Shown here piece by piece: positions 35,987-46,320 of a DNA stretch of 64,000 bases. The position numbers were made by a program, and so were the translations under genes. Source of the stretch: Psychrobacter phenylpyruvicus DSM 7000 = NBRC 102152 (GTDB lineage: Bacteria; Pseudomonadota; Gammaproteobacteria; Pseudomonadales; Moraxellaceae); the NCBI RefSeq assembly GCF_000685805.1, contig NZ_JMKP01000009.1, positions 49,782 to 113,781 of the forward strand, read 5' to 3'. Numbering within the stretch: position 1 is the first letter of the stretch; every line of letters begins with the position of its first letter. The notes under the pieces were generated by a model. It had not been told where the DNA came from and ran no database searches. It saw only the letters and a list, made by a program, of their open reading frames with translations.

Positions 35987-36820
35987 ATGCTTAAAAGCCT
36001 AGTAGCACATAGCAACACATCCTCTAGCCGTATCAAAAAAGGGGCTGTCACTCTTATTGCCGCATTGTCTGTTTCTGCCTTAGTAACTGGCTGTAATAAT
36101 ACTGATAGCACCGGTGAGCCTGCTGCTGAAGGGGCTGATGCAGAGCAAAAAGTACTGCGCGTGGCAACTGAGGGAGCCTATGCTCCTTTTAACTATACCG
36201 ATGCTGAAGGTAATTTGGCTGGTTTTGATGTGGATATCACCAATGCTCTTTGTGACCAGATGCAACGAAAATGTGAGATCACTGCTCAAGACTGGGAAGG
36301 CATTATTCCAGGTCTAAAAGCCAAAAAATACGATGCCATTATTGCTGCGATGTCAGTGACTCCTGAGCGTGCTGAGCAAGTAGATTTTACCGACCCTTAT
36401 TTCACCAACTCTTTGGTATTTATTGCTAATAAAGACAGTAGTTTTGATCCCAGTAATGCCGAGGCTATCAATAGTAGTGAAATTGCAGCACAGCGTTCAA
36501 CCATTTCATCACAGTGGTTAGAAAGCAGCTATCCAAAAACCAGCATTAAAATGTACGATACATTAAATAATGCCTTTTTGGATTTAGAATCTAATCGTGT
36601 TGATGCCATGATTTCTGACAAATTACCGGCTCTAGAGTGGTTAACTAAGAACGGCTCAACCTTTGAGATTAAAGGTTCAGAGATTGAGATTGATGATAAC
36701 TTTGCTATTGCAGTACGTAAGCAAGATACGTTAAAGCAAGACATCAATAGCGCATTGGCAGCGATAAAAGCCAATGGGACTTATGACCGTATTAAAGACA
36801 AGCATTTCCCGATGCCTTAG
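35987..36820 (+). CDS. Polar amino-acid binding lipoprotein, paralogue 3
   Basis: Third binding lipoprotein (277 residues). It has lipobox VTGC after a long basic n-region and the canonical pocket segments EGAYAPFNY, AQDWEGIIPGL, SVTPERA and AQRSTI. A GGACATAAG site precedes the ATG. It lies 183 bp after paralogue 2, and an imperfect hairpin is present in that gap (35838-35889). A strong terminator follows, separating it from the permease genes. Confidence 0.93.
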   Translation: MLKSLVAHSNTSSSRIKKGAVTLIAALSVSALVTGCNNTDSTGEPAAEGADAEQKVLRVATEGAYAPFNYTDAEGNLAGFDVDITNALCDQMQRKCEITAQDWEGIIPGLKAKKYDAIIAAMSVTPERAEQVDFTDPYFTNSLVFIANKDSSFDPSNAEAINSSEIAAQRSTISSQWLESSYPKTSIKMYDTLNNAFLDLESNRVDAMISDKLPALEWLTKNGSTFEIKGSEIEIDDNFAIAVRKQDTLKQDINSALAAIKANGTYDRIKDKHFPMP

Positions 36821-37172
36821 TATATTTACCATCGCTTTAAAAGGCCTCACTGCAGAGTGAGGCTTTTTTTATAGAAAAAATGTTGAGGGCTAAGGTATTA
36901 CGCTTTTAATGACACCGGTTGTCGATAGAGCCGTGCTAACAGGTCAAGAGCCATACTTAGAGGTCATCATCTACTTAACTAATTGACGTATAATATGTTA
37001 GAATTCGCCGTTTGCATATAATCATAAAATACGATTTAATCTCAGTGCTGTTCAATGCACTTGATGACAGCCCCAGCTTTTAGGACTGTTACTGAGTATT
37101 CCGTTTTACTATCCCGTATCATATATAGTCGTAGTCGTTTATTCTTCTCTCATTATTTAGGTTGCTTCTCAC
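36821..37172. other. Spacer between binding proteins and permeases
   Basis: 352 bp: terminator at its left, then presumed promoter of the permease pair. A TATAAT lies near 36990 but without a convincing -35. No gene recognised. Confidence 0.5.
36838..36871 (+). terminator. Terminator after the binding-protein genes
   Basis: The stem GCCTCACT / AGTGAGGC with a 4-nt GCAG loop is followed by eight Ts. Confidence 0.92.
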
Positions 37173-37913
37173 GTGTTTGATTTGCAAGGTTTTGGACATC
37201 TCTTACTTAGTGGCTCGTTGATTACTATCAAACTTGCCTTAGCAAGTCTTGCAATAGGTTTGGTCTTGGGGCTGTTAGGGGCTACTGCCAAACTTTCTAA
37301 GATTTGGATATTTCGCAAACTGGCGACGGTTTATACTGCGACTATGCGTGGTATACCTGAGCTGCTGTTGGTATTATTTTTATATTACGGCGGCTCCATG
37401 CTCATTATGGCGGTGCTGCAGAAGTTCGGCTATAACGAGTATGTTGAAGTCAGTCCATTTTTAGCAGGGGTGTTGGCGCTGTCTATTGCCTTTGGTGCTT
37501 ATGCTACCGAAGTATTTAGGATGGCCATCCAAGAGATACCAAAAGGTCAGTGGGAAGCGGCTGAAGCGATGGGTATGAAGCCGATGCAGGTTTATTTCCG
37601 CATTATTGTACCTCAAGTTTGGCGCTTGGCTTTACCTGGCTTGGGTAACTTATTTTTGGTGCTATTAAAAGATACGGCATTGGTCTCAGTGGTGGGGTTA
37701 AAAGACATCATGTATCATGCTGCGCGCGGGGCTCAGGCGACCCAGCAAGCTTTTACTTTCTATATGGCCGCAGCTTTTATTTACTTGGGACTTACCATTG
37801 TGGTGACTGCCTTTATGATGTGGCTTGAATGGCGGGCAAATCCTGCTCAGCGCTATGCAAGAAAACTTGCGAAACAACACGTCTCGCAATCAATTAATGC
37901 AGCCAAAGGGTAG
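37173..37913 (+). CDS. Polar amino-acid ABC permease (HisQ/ArtQ-type)
   Basis: Inner-membrane subunit of 246 residues with about five helices and the binding-protein-dependent permease loop EAAEAMGMKPMQVYFRIIVPQ. It starts MFDLQGFGHLLLSGSLITIKL, typical of HisQ, from a GTG codon preceded by AGGTT. The second permease begins 9 bp after its stop. It should form a heterodimer with that permease and bind the ATPase encoded 3.4 kb upstream. Confidence 0.92.
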   Translation: MFDLQGFGHLLLSGSLITIKLALASLAIGLVLGLLGATAKLSKIWIFRKLATVYTATMRGIPELLLVLFLYYGGSMLIMAVLQKFGYNEYVEVSPFLAGVLALSIAFGAYATEVFRMAIQEIPKGQWEAAEAMGMKPMQVYFRIIVPQVWRLALPGLGNLFLVLLKDTALVSVVGLKDIMYHAARGAQATQQAFTFYMAAAFIYLGLTIVVTAFMMWLEWRANPAQRYARKLAKQHVSQSINAAKG

Positions 37914-37922
37914 GGGGCAGAC

Positions 37923-38648
37923 ATGGACTGGAATTGGCAAGTAATTTTTACATACCTACCTGACTTATTAAGTGGTGTCGCATTAACCGTTAAGCTGGTG
38001 GTTATCTCTGGTGTTCTGGGCTTTATTTTTGGTTTGGGCCTAGCTCTATTGCGTTTATCTTCCAATAAGCTGGTGCAAGTACTGCCCTTTTTATATATCT
38101 TCTTTTTCCGGGGAACGCCGTTACTGGTACAGATATTCCTTATCTATTATGGTTTATCACAGTTTGAATTTATCAAAGAGTCCTTCTTGTGGGAGCCGGT
38201 ACTAAAACAGCCGTTTTGGTGTGCCATTATCGCTTTTACTCTAAATACTAGTGCTTATATAGCAGAAATTATTCGGGGTGCTATCCAATCTATCCCACCA
38301 GGTGAGCTGGAAGCAGCAGATGCCATTGGTATGTCACGTTGGCAAAAGTTAACGCGTATTACTCTGCCTCGTGCCTTTGGTATCATGATTCCTGCTTACA
38401 GTAATGAAGTTATCTTTATGCTAAAAGGTAGCTCGCTGGCCATGACCATCGCCTTGATGGACATTACCGGTATTGCTAAGACCATCAGTGCTCGTACCTA
38501 CACTATTTTTGAGTTGTACTTTGCGGCTGGCGTTATTTACCTAGTATTGTCTTGGGTAATATTGCTCACCTTCCGCTTGATAGAGAAGCGGGTGAACCGT
38601 CATGCCAGTTATGTCCCGCCTGATGTAGCGACCAATACCATTCCTTAA
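37923..38648 (+). CDS. Polar amino-acid ABC permease (HisM/ArtM-type)
   Basis: Partner permease of 241 residues with the EAA loop LEAADAIGMSRWQKLTRITLP and the N-terminal YLPDLLSGVALTVKL typical of HisM. AGGGGG precedes the ATG. It is translationally close to the HisQ-type gene. With the single ATPase and three binding proteins, it completes one importer. Confidence 0.93.
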   Translation: MDWNWQVIFTYLPDLLSGVALTVKLVVISGVLGFIFGLGLALLRLSSNKLVQVLPFLYIFFFRGTPLLVQIFLIYYGLSQFEFIKESFLWEPVLKQPFWCAIIAFTLNTSAYIAEIIRGAIQSIPPGELEAADAIGMSRWQKLTRITLPRAFGIMIPAYSNEVIFMLKGSSLAMTIALMDITGIAKTISARTYTIFELYFAAGVIYLVLSWVILLTFRLIEKRVNRHASYVPPDVATNTIP

Positions 38649-38669
38649 CCAATGTCTTTCTCAAAAATA

Positions 38670-38706
38670 AGCAGCCAGCTATTATTATATGCTGGCTGTT
38701 TTTTTA
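38670..38706 (+). terminator. Terminator of the permease operon
   Basis: The stem CAGCCAGC / GCTGGCTG with an AT-rich 11-nt loop is followed by seven Ts. Confidence 0.92.
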
Positions 38707-38783
38707 TCTAAACTTAGATGATAATGTGGTCATTAATAATGCTGATTGATAAAGCCCATATAAATTAAATTGTGAGAATTAAT

Positions 38784-39461
38784 ATGACAACCTCTATCGA
38801 GAGCCACGATAACGCTAAGCAATTAGGCAAGGTCGTGTGCGTCGGGCGTAACTATGCTGCTCATGCTGCTGAATTAGGTAATGAAATCCCGACACGGCCC
38901 ATATTGTTTATTAAGCCGGCGTCTAGTGTGATTGGTATCGATTCGCTTATTGCCAGTCAAATTAGAGATGTGCCAAGAGGCACTGCGTATGATGTACATT
39001 ATGAAGCTGAGCTCTGCGTGCGTATTGGGGCGCCTCTAAAGGCCGCCTCAGTCGAATCTATCAAAGCGACGCCAAAAGCAATCGATGCGGTCACCTTAGG
39101 GCTAGATTTAACTTTACGTGAGTTGCAAAGTGAACTCAAAGACAAAGGTCATCCTTGGGAGCGTGCCAAATGCTTCGATGGGTCCTGTGTGCTCGCACAG
39201 TGGGTTGACCCTGAAGCTTTTGCTGACTTTAGTGCCGTTAATTATCAGTTATATATTAATGAGAAATTGACGCAAGAGGGCAATACTGAGCTGATGCTGT
39301 TTCCTCTATATGAGCTGTTAAGTGAAATCAGTTATGCATTTAGCTTACAGCCTGGCGATGTAATCATGACTGGTACCCCAAGCGGTGTGGGGGTGTTAAA
39401 GGCAGGTGATAAATTGAGCTTAAAATTAGGTGAGCATCAGTGGCAGGCAGAAGTGGCGTAA
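38784..39461 (+). CDS. Fumarylacetoacetate hydrolase family protein (YcgM-like)
   Basis: The 225-residue protein matches the compact FAH-family enzymes such as E. coli YcgM (acylpyruvase-type activity). Segments seen are VVCVGRNYAAHAAELGNE, RPILFIKPASSV, the metal-ligand region HYEAELCVRIG, and the C-terminal PGDVIMTGTPSGVGVL. The substrate is likely a small acylpyruvate or oxaloacetate-like compound, inferred from the family. The ATG at 38784 is preferred over a GTG at 38772 because GAGAAT then sits at ribosome-binding distance. Confidence 0.88.
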   Translation: MTTSIESHDNAKQLGKVVCVGRNYAAHAAELGNEIPTRPILFIKPASSVIGIDSLIASQIRDVPRGTAYDVHYEAELCVRIGAPLKAASVESIKATPKAIDAVTLGLDLTLRELQSELKDKGHPWERAKCFDGSCVLAQWVDPEAFADFSAVNYQLYINEKLTQEGNTELMLFPLYELLSEISYAFSLQPGDVIMTGTPSGVGVLKAGDKLSLKLGEHQWQAEVA

Positions 39462-39575
39462 TGGCTTGAGTTATTGTTCTCATCTTGCCTATAAAAATTG
39501 TCATTAATTTTAATGGCGGGTTTTTATAAGTAAACAAAGGGATGTTTAGAGCTGAACCGGTAATAATAGGTCTAC

Positions 39576-39608
39576 AAAAACCTCAAGCGTGTAACACTTG
39601 AGGTTTTT
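39576..39608 (+). terminator. Terminator of the FAH-family gene
   Basis: A 12-bp perfect stem (AAAAACCTCAAG / CTTGAGGTTTTT) with a 9-nt loop. Confidence 0.9.
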
Positions 39609-39666
39609 ACTTTATTTATAAGACAGGCTAATATGAGATCTCTTTCATAAATTATTTTATCAAAAT

Positions 39667-41115
39667 ATGACTAAGCCAAAGCCTGTTGAAAGTTATAACT
39701 TATCTGAAGCGTGTGAGCTAGTTACCTCTTCTCATCCGGTGTTTTTAAATGAGCTGCATGAAAAAATGGACACACTTGACACTCTTGATGAAGAAGAAAT
39801 TGTCAAGATGGCAGCTACCGACGTAGGTAACCCTCTGAAAAGTACTCCGCTTACAATAGGGGACGTATTTGAAGGGTTAACTCAGCTGGCTACCTCTGGG
39901 GTACTGGAAGTCACTGAAATTATAGAGTCTCTGCATTCGGAGCTGTTGCTCAGGCCCTTGGGGCGCTTTAATGAAGACTCTTTGACACGCTGGCAAAATG
40001 GATTTAATCGTAAACTTTATAATGGTATGCGTCATTTGGTGCAGCAGGTGGGTACCGGTGTAACACAGACCAATACTAAGTTGGTGCGTAAAGCATTGCG
40101 GCGCTATCATGATCGAAGATTGTCAAATACCCTGAAGCAAGGCGTTAATATCATCAATGGTATGATAGGCGATCATTTAATTGCCCAGCAAAATTCGCTT
40201 GCGGTGCCCATGCTTATTTATGATAGATATGGTCAACCTTTGGGCAATAAGCTGTCGGGTAGAGTTGTCTTACTGTGTCATGGTCTATGCCTAAGTTATT
40301 TAAGCTGGCACCCTTGTGAAGACGATAGCCTTGGTGAGAATATAGCTTCGGCTCAGCCGCAGACGACGGTTCTGTATTTAGATTACAACACCGGGAAGCG
40401 TATCTCACAAAACGGTCGCCGCTTGTCGCATCTCATGAAGCAGCTCCTCGAAGAAAACCCAGATATCACCCAAATTGACTTGGTAGGCTATAGTATGGGC
40501 GGGCTAGTAGCCCGTAGTGCTTTGTTTTATGCCGAACAAGAGGGGCTTGATTGGTTAGATCAGGTCGGTAATCTAATCACTCTGGGCACCCCGCATCAAG
40601 GGGCACTGCTTGAGCGTACCAGTCATTATCTATTAGGTCTTGCAGGTAAGGTACCTTTTGCGGCTTCATTCTCAAAGATGGGTAATATTCGCAGTGCTGG
40701 AATTATTGATTTGCGTCATGGCAGCATTCGCGATGAGGACTGGAAATATCTAAAAGAGCGGGATGTATTGCCAGAAGAGTTTCGTCATCCTACCAAGTTG
40801 CCTCGCCATGTCAGGACCTATTTTATTGCAGGATCTATGGTGGAAGGGGTCTATGATTCTAAAGCCACTAATCTAGTAGGAGATGGCTTAGTAACCATTG
40901 AATCTGCATTAGGTGAAGCTGGAGAGCTGCATACGTTATATGTGCCGGAAGGGCGTAAAGCCATCTTTTATGGGGTGAATCACCTAAATCTGCTGTATGA
41001 CCGCCGGATACATTATCAAGTTATAGAGTGGCTAAATGATAATGGCAGTAGTGACTCAGCGCTAAAGTCACGTATAGAGTCATTTGCCAAAGATGATATT
41101 GAAGTTGTCGTATAA
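39667..41115 (+). CDS. Alpha/beta hydrolase (PGAP1-like esterase/lipase)
   Basis: The 482-residue protein has a poorly characterised N-terminal half (about 1-195), then an alpha/beta hydrolase domain. That domain has the oxyanion-strand LLCHGLCLSYLSWH, nucleophile elbow GYSMGG with Ser276, TLGTPHQGALLE, and a C-terminal VGDGLVTIESALG, with the late VNHLNLLYDRRIHYQVIEWL probably providing the catalytic His. The layout resembles PGAP1-type lipases/esterases. No signal peptide is present, so a cytoplasmic role is likely; substrate unknown. It is convergent with hslO and shares its terminator. Confidence 0.82.
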   Translation: MTKPKPVESYNLSEACELVTSSHPVFLNELHEKMDTLDTLDEEEIVKMAATDVGNPLKSTPLTIGDVFEGLTQLATSGVLEVTEIIESLHSELLLRPLGRFNEDSLTRWQNGFNRKLYNGMRHLVQQVGTGVTQTNTKLVRKALRRYHDRRLSNTLKQGVNIINGMIGDHLIAQQNSLAVPMLIYDRYGQPLGNKLSGRVVLLCHGLCLSYLSWHPCEDDSLGENIASAQPQTTVLYLDYNTGKRISQNGRRLSHLMKQLLEENPDITQIDLVGYSMGGLVARSALFYAEQEGLDWLDQVGNLITLGTPHQGALLERTSHYLLGLAGKVPFAASFSKMGNIRSAGIIDLRHGSIRDEDWKYLKERDVLPEEFRHPTKLPRHVRTYFIAGSMVEGVYDSKATNLVGDGLVTIESALGEAGELHTLYVPEGRKAIFYGVNHLNLLYDRRIHYQVIEWLNDNGSSDSALKSRIESFAKDDIEVVV

Positions 41116-41127
41116 AAGCATTGACCC

Positions 41128-41166
41128 AAAAAAACCTCCTAAGCCTGGGTTTAGGAGGTTTTTTTA
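41128..41166. terminator. Bidirectional terminator between hydrolase gene and hslO
   Basis: A 12-bp perfect stem (AAAACCTCCTAA / TTAGGAGGTTTT), with an A-run and a T-run on the two sides, separates convergent genes. Confidence 0.93.
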
Positions 41167-41233
41167 TAGCAATTAAGCGCTTAATAAACTATACCATTAT
41201 AGCTTAGCGCATAACCAAATAATTAAAGGTTAA

Positions 41234-42163
41234 TTAGCCAAAAATCTCATTAATGTCGGCTTTATTGAATTTATAGATAGAGCCACAGAATCCACAATCC
41301 ATTTCAAAGTTGCCACCTTGCTCTTCAATGATTTCTAGGGCTTCTGCTTCGCCAAGTTGAACAATAGCGGCTTCACACTTAGCACGAGAACAGGTACAGC
41401 CAAACTCCAAGGCGACAGGGTCTGGGGCCACCACGCTCTCCTCGTTATACAAACGATAGATAATTTCGTTGGCATCAAGTGTGGTCAACTCTTCAAATTT
41501 AACCGTACGAGTGAGTAAAGTTAACCGTGTCCATAGATCGTCATCAATACCTGCTGTCTCGTCTTGCTCTACTTGATATTGCTCTTCTGCGGTACGAGGT
41601 AGCATCTGGACTAGGATACCGCCGGCTTGTAGACCATCACAGGCTAAGTTAATCAGGGTTGGGATTTGTGCGGATTGTAGTTGATAGTGCGCTAAGCACT
41701 CGGCCAGATTATCGTGGCTTCTTTCAACAATACCTTGATAGGCTTCGCCTTTGGCAGGCTGAATATTAATGAACATAACCCCTTTACCCACAGCGCCTAA
41801 TTCAGCAAAAGCTTCATCAGCACTGGTTTTATCCGCCCATGCTTGTTGCTGTTCTTCGGTATCGTTTTTCCAACTGGCTAAAGCACGAATGATGCCTGAT
41901 TGGTCACATTCTGCCATGGCCCAATTCAGTAGGCTGCTTTCATCGGAGGACTGTAGCTGAATAGATAAAGTCCCGTCAATCTTAAGCGTACCAATCAGTA
42001 GACTGGCTGCTGTTAACATCTCACCCAGTAGGCGCTTGATTGATTCTGGGTACTCTTTTTGGGCAGTGATGGTGGCATAGCTTTGTTGTAAGCGGACCAC
42101 ATCACCACGGACAGGTGAGTCTGCGATAAAAAAGCGTTGACGTAAATCAGTAAGTTCAGTCAT
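41234..42163 (-). CDS. hslO: Redox-regulated chaperone Hsp33
   Basis: This cytoplasmic holdase chaperone is activated by oxidation. The 309-residue protein ends in the Zn-binding redox switch, with CTC (in EFGCTCSRAKC) and CGFC (in MDCGFCGS) about 30 residues apart, matching the Hsp33 CxC...CxxC arrangement. The N-terminal domain contains VRLQQSYATI and GEMLTAASLLIGTLK. One additional Cys lies four residues after CTC. Monocistronic; 560 bp separate it from the divergent acyl-CoA synthetase gene. Confidence 0.95.
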   Translation of the reverse strand: MTELTDLRQRFFIADSPVRGDVVRLQQSYATITAQKEYPESIKRLLGEMLTAASLLIGTLKIDGTLSIQLQSSDESSLLNWAMAECDQSGIIRALASWKNDTEEQQQAWADKTSADEAFAELGAVGKGVMFINIQPAKGEAYQGIVERSHDNLAECLAHYQLQSAQIPTLINLACDGLQAGGILVQMLPRTAEEQYQVEQDETAGIDDDLWTRLTLLTRTVKFEELTTLDANEIIYRLYNEESVVAPDPVALEFGCTCSRAKCEAAIVQLGEAEALEIIEEQGGNFEMDCGFCGSIYKFNKADINEIFG

Positions 42164-42722
42164 TTAGTGTCTCAATCAGTTATATAGTGCGGTTATCAAT
42201 GAAATAGTCTTGAGTTAGTTAGAAAAGTTATATGGGGTGTAATGTCCAGTTTATCAATATAAAAATGAGTAGGAAAGCTAAGTTTTTAGGAGTAACTTAA
42301 CTAAATTAAGCTAAAGTTGACCTGATGAGTTAGTAGATAAGTAACACTTGAGAGGCGGCTTAGGTTGACAGCGACTAGGATTAGCCTTTATACTGGAGCA
42401 GTAAACAGCTGTGTCCTGATAGTCAGTGATTGTAAGACTAAGCTATTGTTTTAAAAATAAATAACCGAGTTAATAAATTTTATTGCCTACTGTTAGAAGA
42501 GTTAGGCTTATAGGATATCAGAGCACAGCTGCGGTGACCGGAGATAATGTCATCGATGTTATAGTAATCCAAAAGGACTTTGGGCGGGTTAGTACCTAAT
42601 CACTGTTGCCGCTCGTGCAGCAAAGCTGAGTGCTAACCTTATTGTTATATAGTGAATAGCTATGTAATTTTAATAACAACGTTAATGGTAATAACGTTAT
42701 AGCAACAACGAAAGGATTCGTT
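42164..42722. other. Intergenic region upstream of the liu cluster
   Basis: 559 bp between divergent hslO and the acyl-CoA synthetase gene. It must hold the promoter of the leucine-catabolic cluster. No regulator gene, RNA, strong hairpin or repeat was recognised. Confidence 0.55.
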
Positions 42723-44522
42723 ATGATTGGTTCTGTCAACGCTTCAAGCAACACCCCCAACGTTGCTCCTGTTTCCAAAAAAACTCCCTCCATTGATTTA
42801 AGCTCCTTAAAAGGCGTCAGTATGGGCGCCAAATCTGCCAATGCGCCTTTAACAATGAGTCAGGATCGGGGGCCAGAAACCCCGCTCATTGAGGCCACTA
42901 TCGGTGATTTTTTTGATGCGATGGTTGAGCAATATCCCGATAGAGAAGCTTTAGTGGTTTGTCATCAAAATATTCGCTGGACTTACCGTCAGCTGCAACA
43001 AAAGGTCAATCAGTTGGCCAGTGCAATGATTGAGATGGGTCTGGAGATTGGCGACCGTGTGGGTATTTGGTCGCATAATAATGCTGAGTGGCTATTGATG
43101 CAATTAGCGACTGCTAAAGTTGGCGTTATCTTAGTCAATATCAACCCCGCTTACCGCAGCTTTGAATTGCAATATGCGCTCAATAAACTGGGGTGCTCAG
43201 TGTTGGTGCTAATGCGCCATTTTAAGAGCAGTGATTATGCCAGTATCATCCGTGAGCTGTGTCCTGAGATTTATCATAAGCCCTACTATCAGTTGGATTT
43301 GGTAGAGATACCCACCGTAGAGCGCATCATCTGGATTGATGAGCCAGATACCGATGAAGAATTTGGCTTTATGCAGAAGTTCTCACAGTGGATGACAGAG
43401 GGGGATGCCAACGATCCTCGCGTCGCTGAGCGTCAAGCGCAACTAAAGAACACTGATCCTATCAACGTACAATTCACCAGTGGCACCACAGGTACCCCAA
43501 AAGGGGCAACCCTTACCCATCGTAATATCTTAAATAACGGTTATTTTATCGGCGAGGCAATGGACCTAAGCTGTGAGGACCGTTTGTGTATTCCTGTGCC
43601 ACTGTATCACTGCTTTGGCATGGTGCTAGGCAACTTGGCCATTTTGACTCATGGCGGCTGTATTATTTATCCCAATGATGGATTTGAGCCACTGAGCGTG
43701 TTGCAAGCGGTACAAGACGAGAAGTGCACTGCACTGCATGGGGTACCGACTATGTTTATTGCAGAGCTTGAGCATCCAGACTTTGATAAATATGACTTAT
43801 CGACCTTACGTACCGGCATTATGGCCGGCTCGAGCTGTCCCATTGAGGTGATGCGCCGTGTCATTGATGAGATGCACATGAGCGAGGTAACCATTGCTTA
43901 TGGTATGACGGAAACCAGTCCTGTGTCTTGTCAAACCAATAAAAACACGCCTCTAGAAAAACAAGTGTCTACCGTTGGCTTGGTGCAACCAAACTTAGAA
44001 GTAAAAATTGTTGATACTGAGACCGGAGAAGTAGTACCTATTGGCGAAACCGGTGAGCTACTGACCAAAGGCTATTCAGTGATGAAAGGCTATTGGGGCA
44101 GCCGCTTTAAAACTCGCGAGTCGATTCAAGACGGCTGGATGCATACTGGCGACTTAGCCACCATGGATGAGGACGGCTACATTAAAGTGGTCGGACGCAG
44201 TAAAGATATGGTCATCCGCGGTGGTGAAAATATTTATCCGGTAGAGATTGAGAACTATTTATACCGTCATCCAAAAATTAGCGATGTGCAAGTCGTTGGG
44301 GTGCCAGATAAGAAGTATGGTGAGGTATTGGCAGCATGGATTATTGCGAAGAAAGGCGTGGAGCTAACAGAGGAGGAGGTGAAGCAGTTCTGTAAAGAAA
44401 ACATTGCCCACTATAAAATTCCGCAGTACTTCCGCTTCGTCGAGGAATACCCAATGACCATCACCGGAAAAATTCAGAAGTATAAAATTACTGAGATGAT
44501 GATCGAAGAGTTGGGGCTATAA
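42723..44522 (+). CDS. Acyl-CoA synthetase (AMP-binding), first gene of the liu cluster
   Basis: This ANL-superfamily enzyme activates a carboxylic acid to its CoA thioester. The 599 residues contain the P-loop [18 protein letters not shown], the A5 region [14 protein letters not shown], the hinge [15 protein letters not shown] with [18 protein letters not shown], and the catalytic C-terminal Lys in GKIQKYK. The first 45 residues are a Ser/Asn/Pro/Lys-rich extension absent from most relatives; the start is nevertheless supported by AAAGGA 7 bp upstream. Placement before liuB suggests it activates isovalerate, methylcrotonate or acetoacetate-related acids feeding the pathway (inference). Confidence 0.88.
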   Translation: MIGSVNASSNTPNVAPVSKKTPSIDLSSLKGVSMGAKSANAPLTMSQDRGPETPLIEATIGDFFDAMVEQYPDREALVVCHQNIRWTYRQLQQKVNQLASAMIEMGLEIGDRVGIWSHNNAEWLLMQLATAKVGVILVNINPAYRSFELQYALNKLGCSVLVLMRHFKSSDYASIIRELCPEIYHKPYYQLDLVEIPTVERIIWIDEPDTDEEFGFMQKFSQWMTEGDANDPRVAERQAQLKNTDPINVQFTSGTTGTPKGATLTHRNILNNGYFIGEAMDLSCEDRLCIPVPLYHCFGMVLGNLAILTHGGCIIYPNDGFEPLSVLQAVQDEKCTALHGVPTMFIAELEHPDFDKYDLSTLRTGIMAGSSCPIEVMRRVIDEMHMSEVTIAYGMTETSPVSCQTNKNTPLEKQVSTVGLVQPNLEVKIVDTETGEVVPIGETGELLTKGYSVMKGYWGSRFKTRESIQDGWMHTGDLATMDEDGYIKVVGRSKDMVIRGGENIYPVEIENYLYRHPKISDVQVVGVPDKKYGEVLAAWIIAKKGVELTEEEVKQFCKENIAHYKIPQYFRFVEEYPMTITGKIQKYKITEMMIEELGL

Positions 44523-44553
44523 ACCCTAAAAGTTGGGTGGCTCTCAATAATAG

Positions 44554-44583
44554 TAGCCATTAATTATGTAGCCATTAATTATA
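44554..44583 (+). repeat. 15-bp tandem duplication before liuB
   Basis: TAGCCATTAATTATG (44554-44568) is followed by TAGCCATTAATTATA (44569-44583). Confidence 0.92.
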
Positions 44584-44651
44584 AATAGCCGCCACTGACG
44601 ACCAATAGTTAAGGTAAGCAGTGGCGAGTAATATCAAAGAAAAGGGATGTC

Positions 44652-46262
44652 ATGAGTGCCATTATTACCAGTAAGCTGAGTCCGAATTCAAAAGAATTTG
44701 CCGACAATACAGCAGCCATGCAGGCAGTAGTCGATGATTTACACGCTCATCTAAAGAAGATTGCACAAGGAGGTCCAGAACATTCTCGAGCTAAGCATTT
44801 AGCACGAGGTAAGCTGTTGCCACGCGAGCGTGTGGAGCGTTTATTGGATCCAGGCACCGCCTTTCTCGAAGTGGCACCGATGGCGGCCTTCGATATGTAT
44901 GATGCGGATATTCCTGCTGCCGGGGTGATTGCAGGTATCGGTCGTATCAATGGCATTGAGTGTATGATTGTCTGTAATGATGCGACGGTCAAAGGCGGCA
45001 CTTATTATCCCATGACCGTCAAAAAACACCTCCGTGCCCAAGAAATTGCCCAAGAGAACAACTTGCCTTGTGTGTATCTGGTCGATTCAGGTGGCGCCAA
45101 CCTGCCCAACCAAGATGAAGTGTTCCCTGATAAAGAGCATTTTGGCCGAATTTTCTTTAATCAAGCCAATATGAGCGCTGCCGGCATTCCACAGATTGCC
45201 GTGGTTATGGGCAGCTGTACCGCAGGGGGTGCGTACGTGCCGGCCATGAGTGATGAATCTATTATCGTCAAAGACCAGGGCACTATCTTCTTGGGTGGAC
45301 CGCCATTGGTAAAAGCCGCTACTGGTGAAGTAGTGAGCGCAGAAGATTTAGGCGGCGGCGATGTACACACCCGTCTGTCCGGTGTGGTGGATTATCTGGC
45401 CCAAAACGACCTGCATGCCTTATCGCTGGCACGTGATATTGTCGGTAACTTAAACCGTCCTCCGAAGCAAATCCCAAATCAAATAGAGCCCAGAGCGCCA
45501 AAATACGATGCCAAAGAGCTGTATGGGGTGATTCCAACTGATACCCGTAAACCATTTGATATCCGTGAAATCATTGCGCGTATTGTGGATGCTAGCGAGT
45601 TTGATGAATTTAAAGCCCGTTTTGCCACCACCTTGGTGTGCGGCTTCGCTTATATTGAAGGCATGAAAGTGGGCATTATTGCCAATAATGGTATCTTGTT
45701 TAGTGAGTCAGCACAAAAGGGCACCCACTTTATTGAGCTGTGTTGTAAGCGCAATATCCCCTTGGTGTTTTTGCAAAATATCACCGGCTTTATGGTCGGT
45801 CGTAAATACGAGAACGAAGGCATCGCCCGTCATGGTGCGAAGATGGTGATGGCCGTTGCCAATGCCAAGGTGCCGAAGTTTACGGTCATTGTCGGCGGGT
45901 CATTCGGTGCTGGTAACTACGGCATGTGTGGCCGAGCCTATAGTCCAAGATTCTTGTGGATGTGGCCGAATGCACGTATTTCAGTGATGGGTGGTGAGCA
46001 AGCAGCGTCAGTATTGGCCACCGTGAAACGGGACAATATTGAACGCAAAGGCGAGGCCTGGAGCGTGGAGGAGGAAGAAGCCTTTAAAGCCCCTTACAAA
46101 GAGATGTATGAAAAACAAGGTCATCCGTACTATGCCAGCGCACGTCTTTGGGATGACGGGGTAATCGATCCAGCAGATACTCGTAAAGTACTAGCACTTG
46201 GTTTAAGTGCGGCCTATAACGCCCCTATTGAAGAAACTAAGTTTGGGGTATTTAGAATGTAA
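44652..46262 (+). CDS. liuB: Methylcrotonoyl-CoA carboxylase beta (carboxyltransferase) subunit
   Basis: This subunit transfers CO2 from carboxybiotin to 3-methylcrotonyl-CoA during leucine breakdown. The 536-residue protein has the acyl-CoA carboxyltransferase fold with [18 protein letters not shown] near the start, [38 protein letters not shown], and the C-terminal [27 protein letters not shown] region split over two blocks, all matching MCC beta rather than propionyl-CoA carboxylase. AAGGGA precedes the ATG. It pairs with the biotin subunit encoded at 47261. Confidence 0.95.
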   Translation: MSAIITSKLSPNSKEFADNTAAMQAVVDDLHAHLKKIAQGGPEHSRAKHLARGKLLPRERVERLLDPGTAFLEVAPMAAFDMYDADIPAAGVIAGIGRINGIECMIVCNDATVKGGTYYPMTVKKHLRAQEIAQENNLPCVYLVDSGGANLPNQDEVFPDKEHFGRIFFNQANMSAAGIPQIAVVMGSCTAGGAYVPAMSDESIIVKDQGTIFLGGPPLVKAATGEVVSAEDLGGGDVHTRLSGVVDYLAQNDLHALSLARDIVGNLNRPPKQIPNQIEPRAPKYDAKELYGVIPTDTRKPFDIREIIARIVDASEFDEFKARFATTLVCGFAYIEGMKVGIIANNGILFSESAQKGTHFIELCCKRNIPLVFLQNITGFMVGRKYENEGIARHGAKMVMAVANAKVPKFTVIVGGSFGAGNYGMCGRAYSPRFLWMWPNARISVMGGEQAASVLATVKRDNIERKGEAWSVEEEEAFKAPYKEMYEKQGHPYYASARLWDDGVIDPADTRKVLALGLSAAYNAPIEETKFGVFRM

Positions 46263-46320
46263 GCCTTGGTTAGAGCATATATACAGCCAACCCTTTCAAG
46301 GATAACAAAGCGAGAGACTT

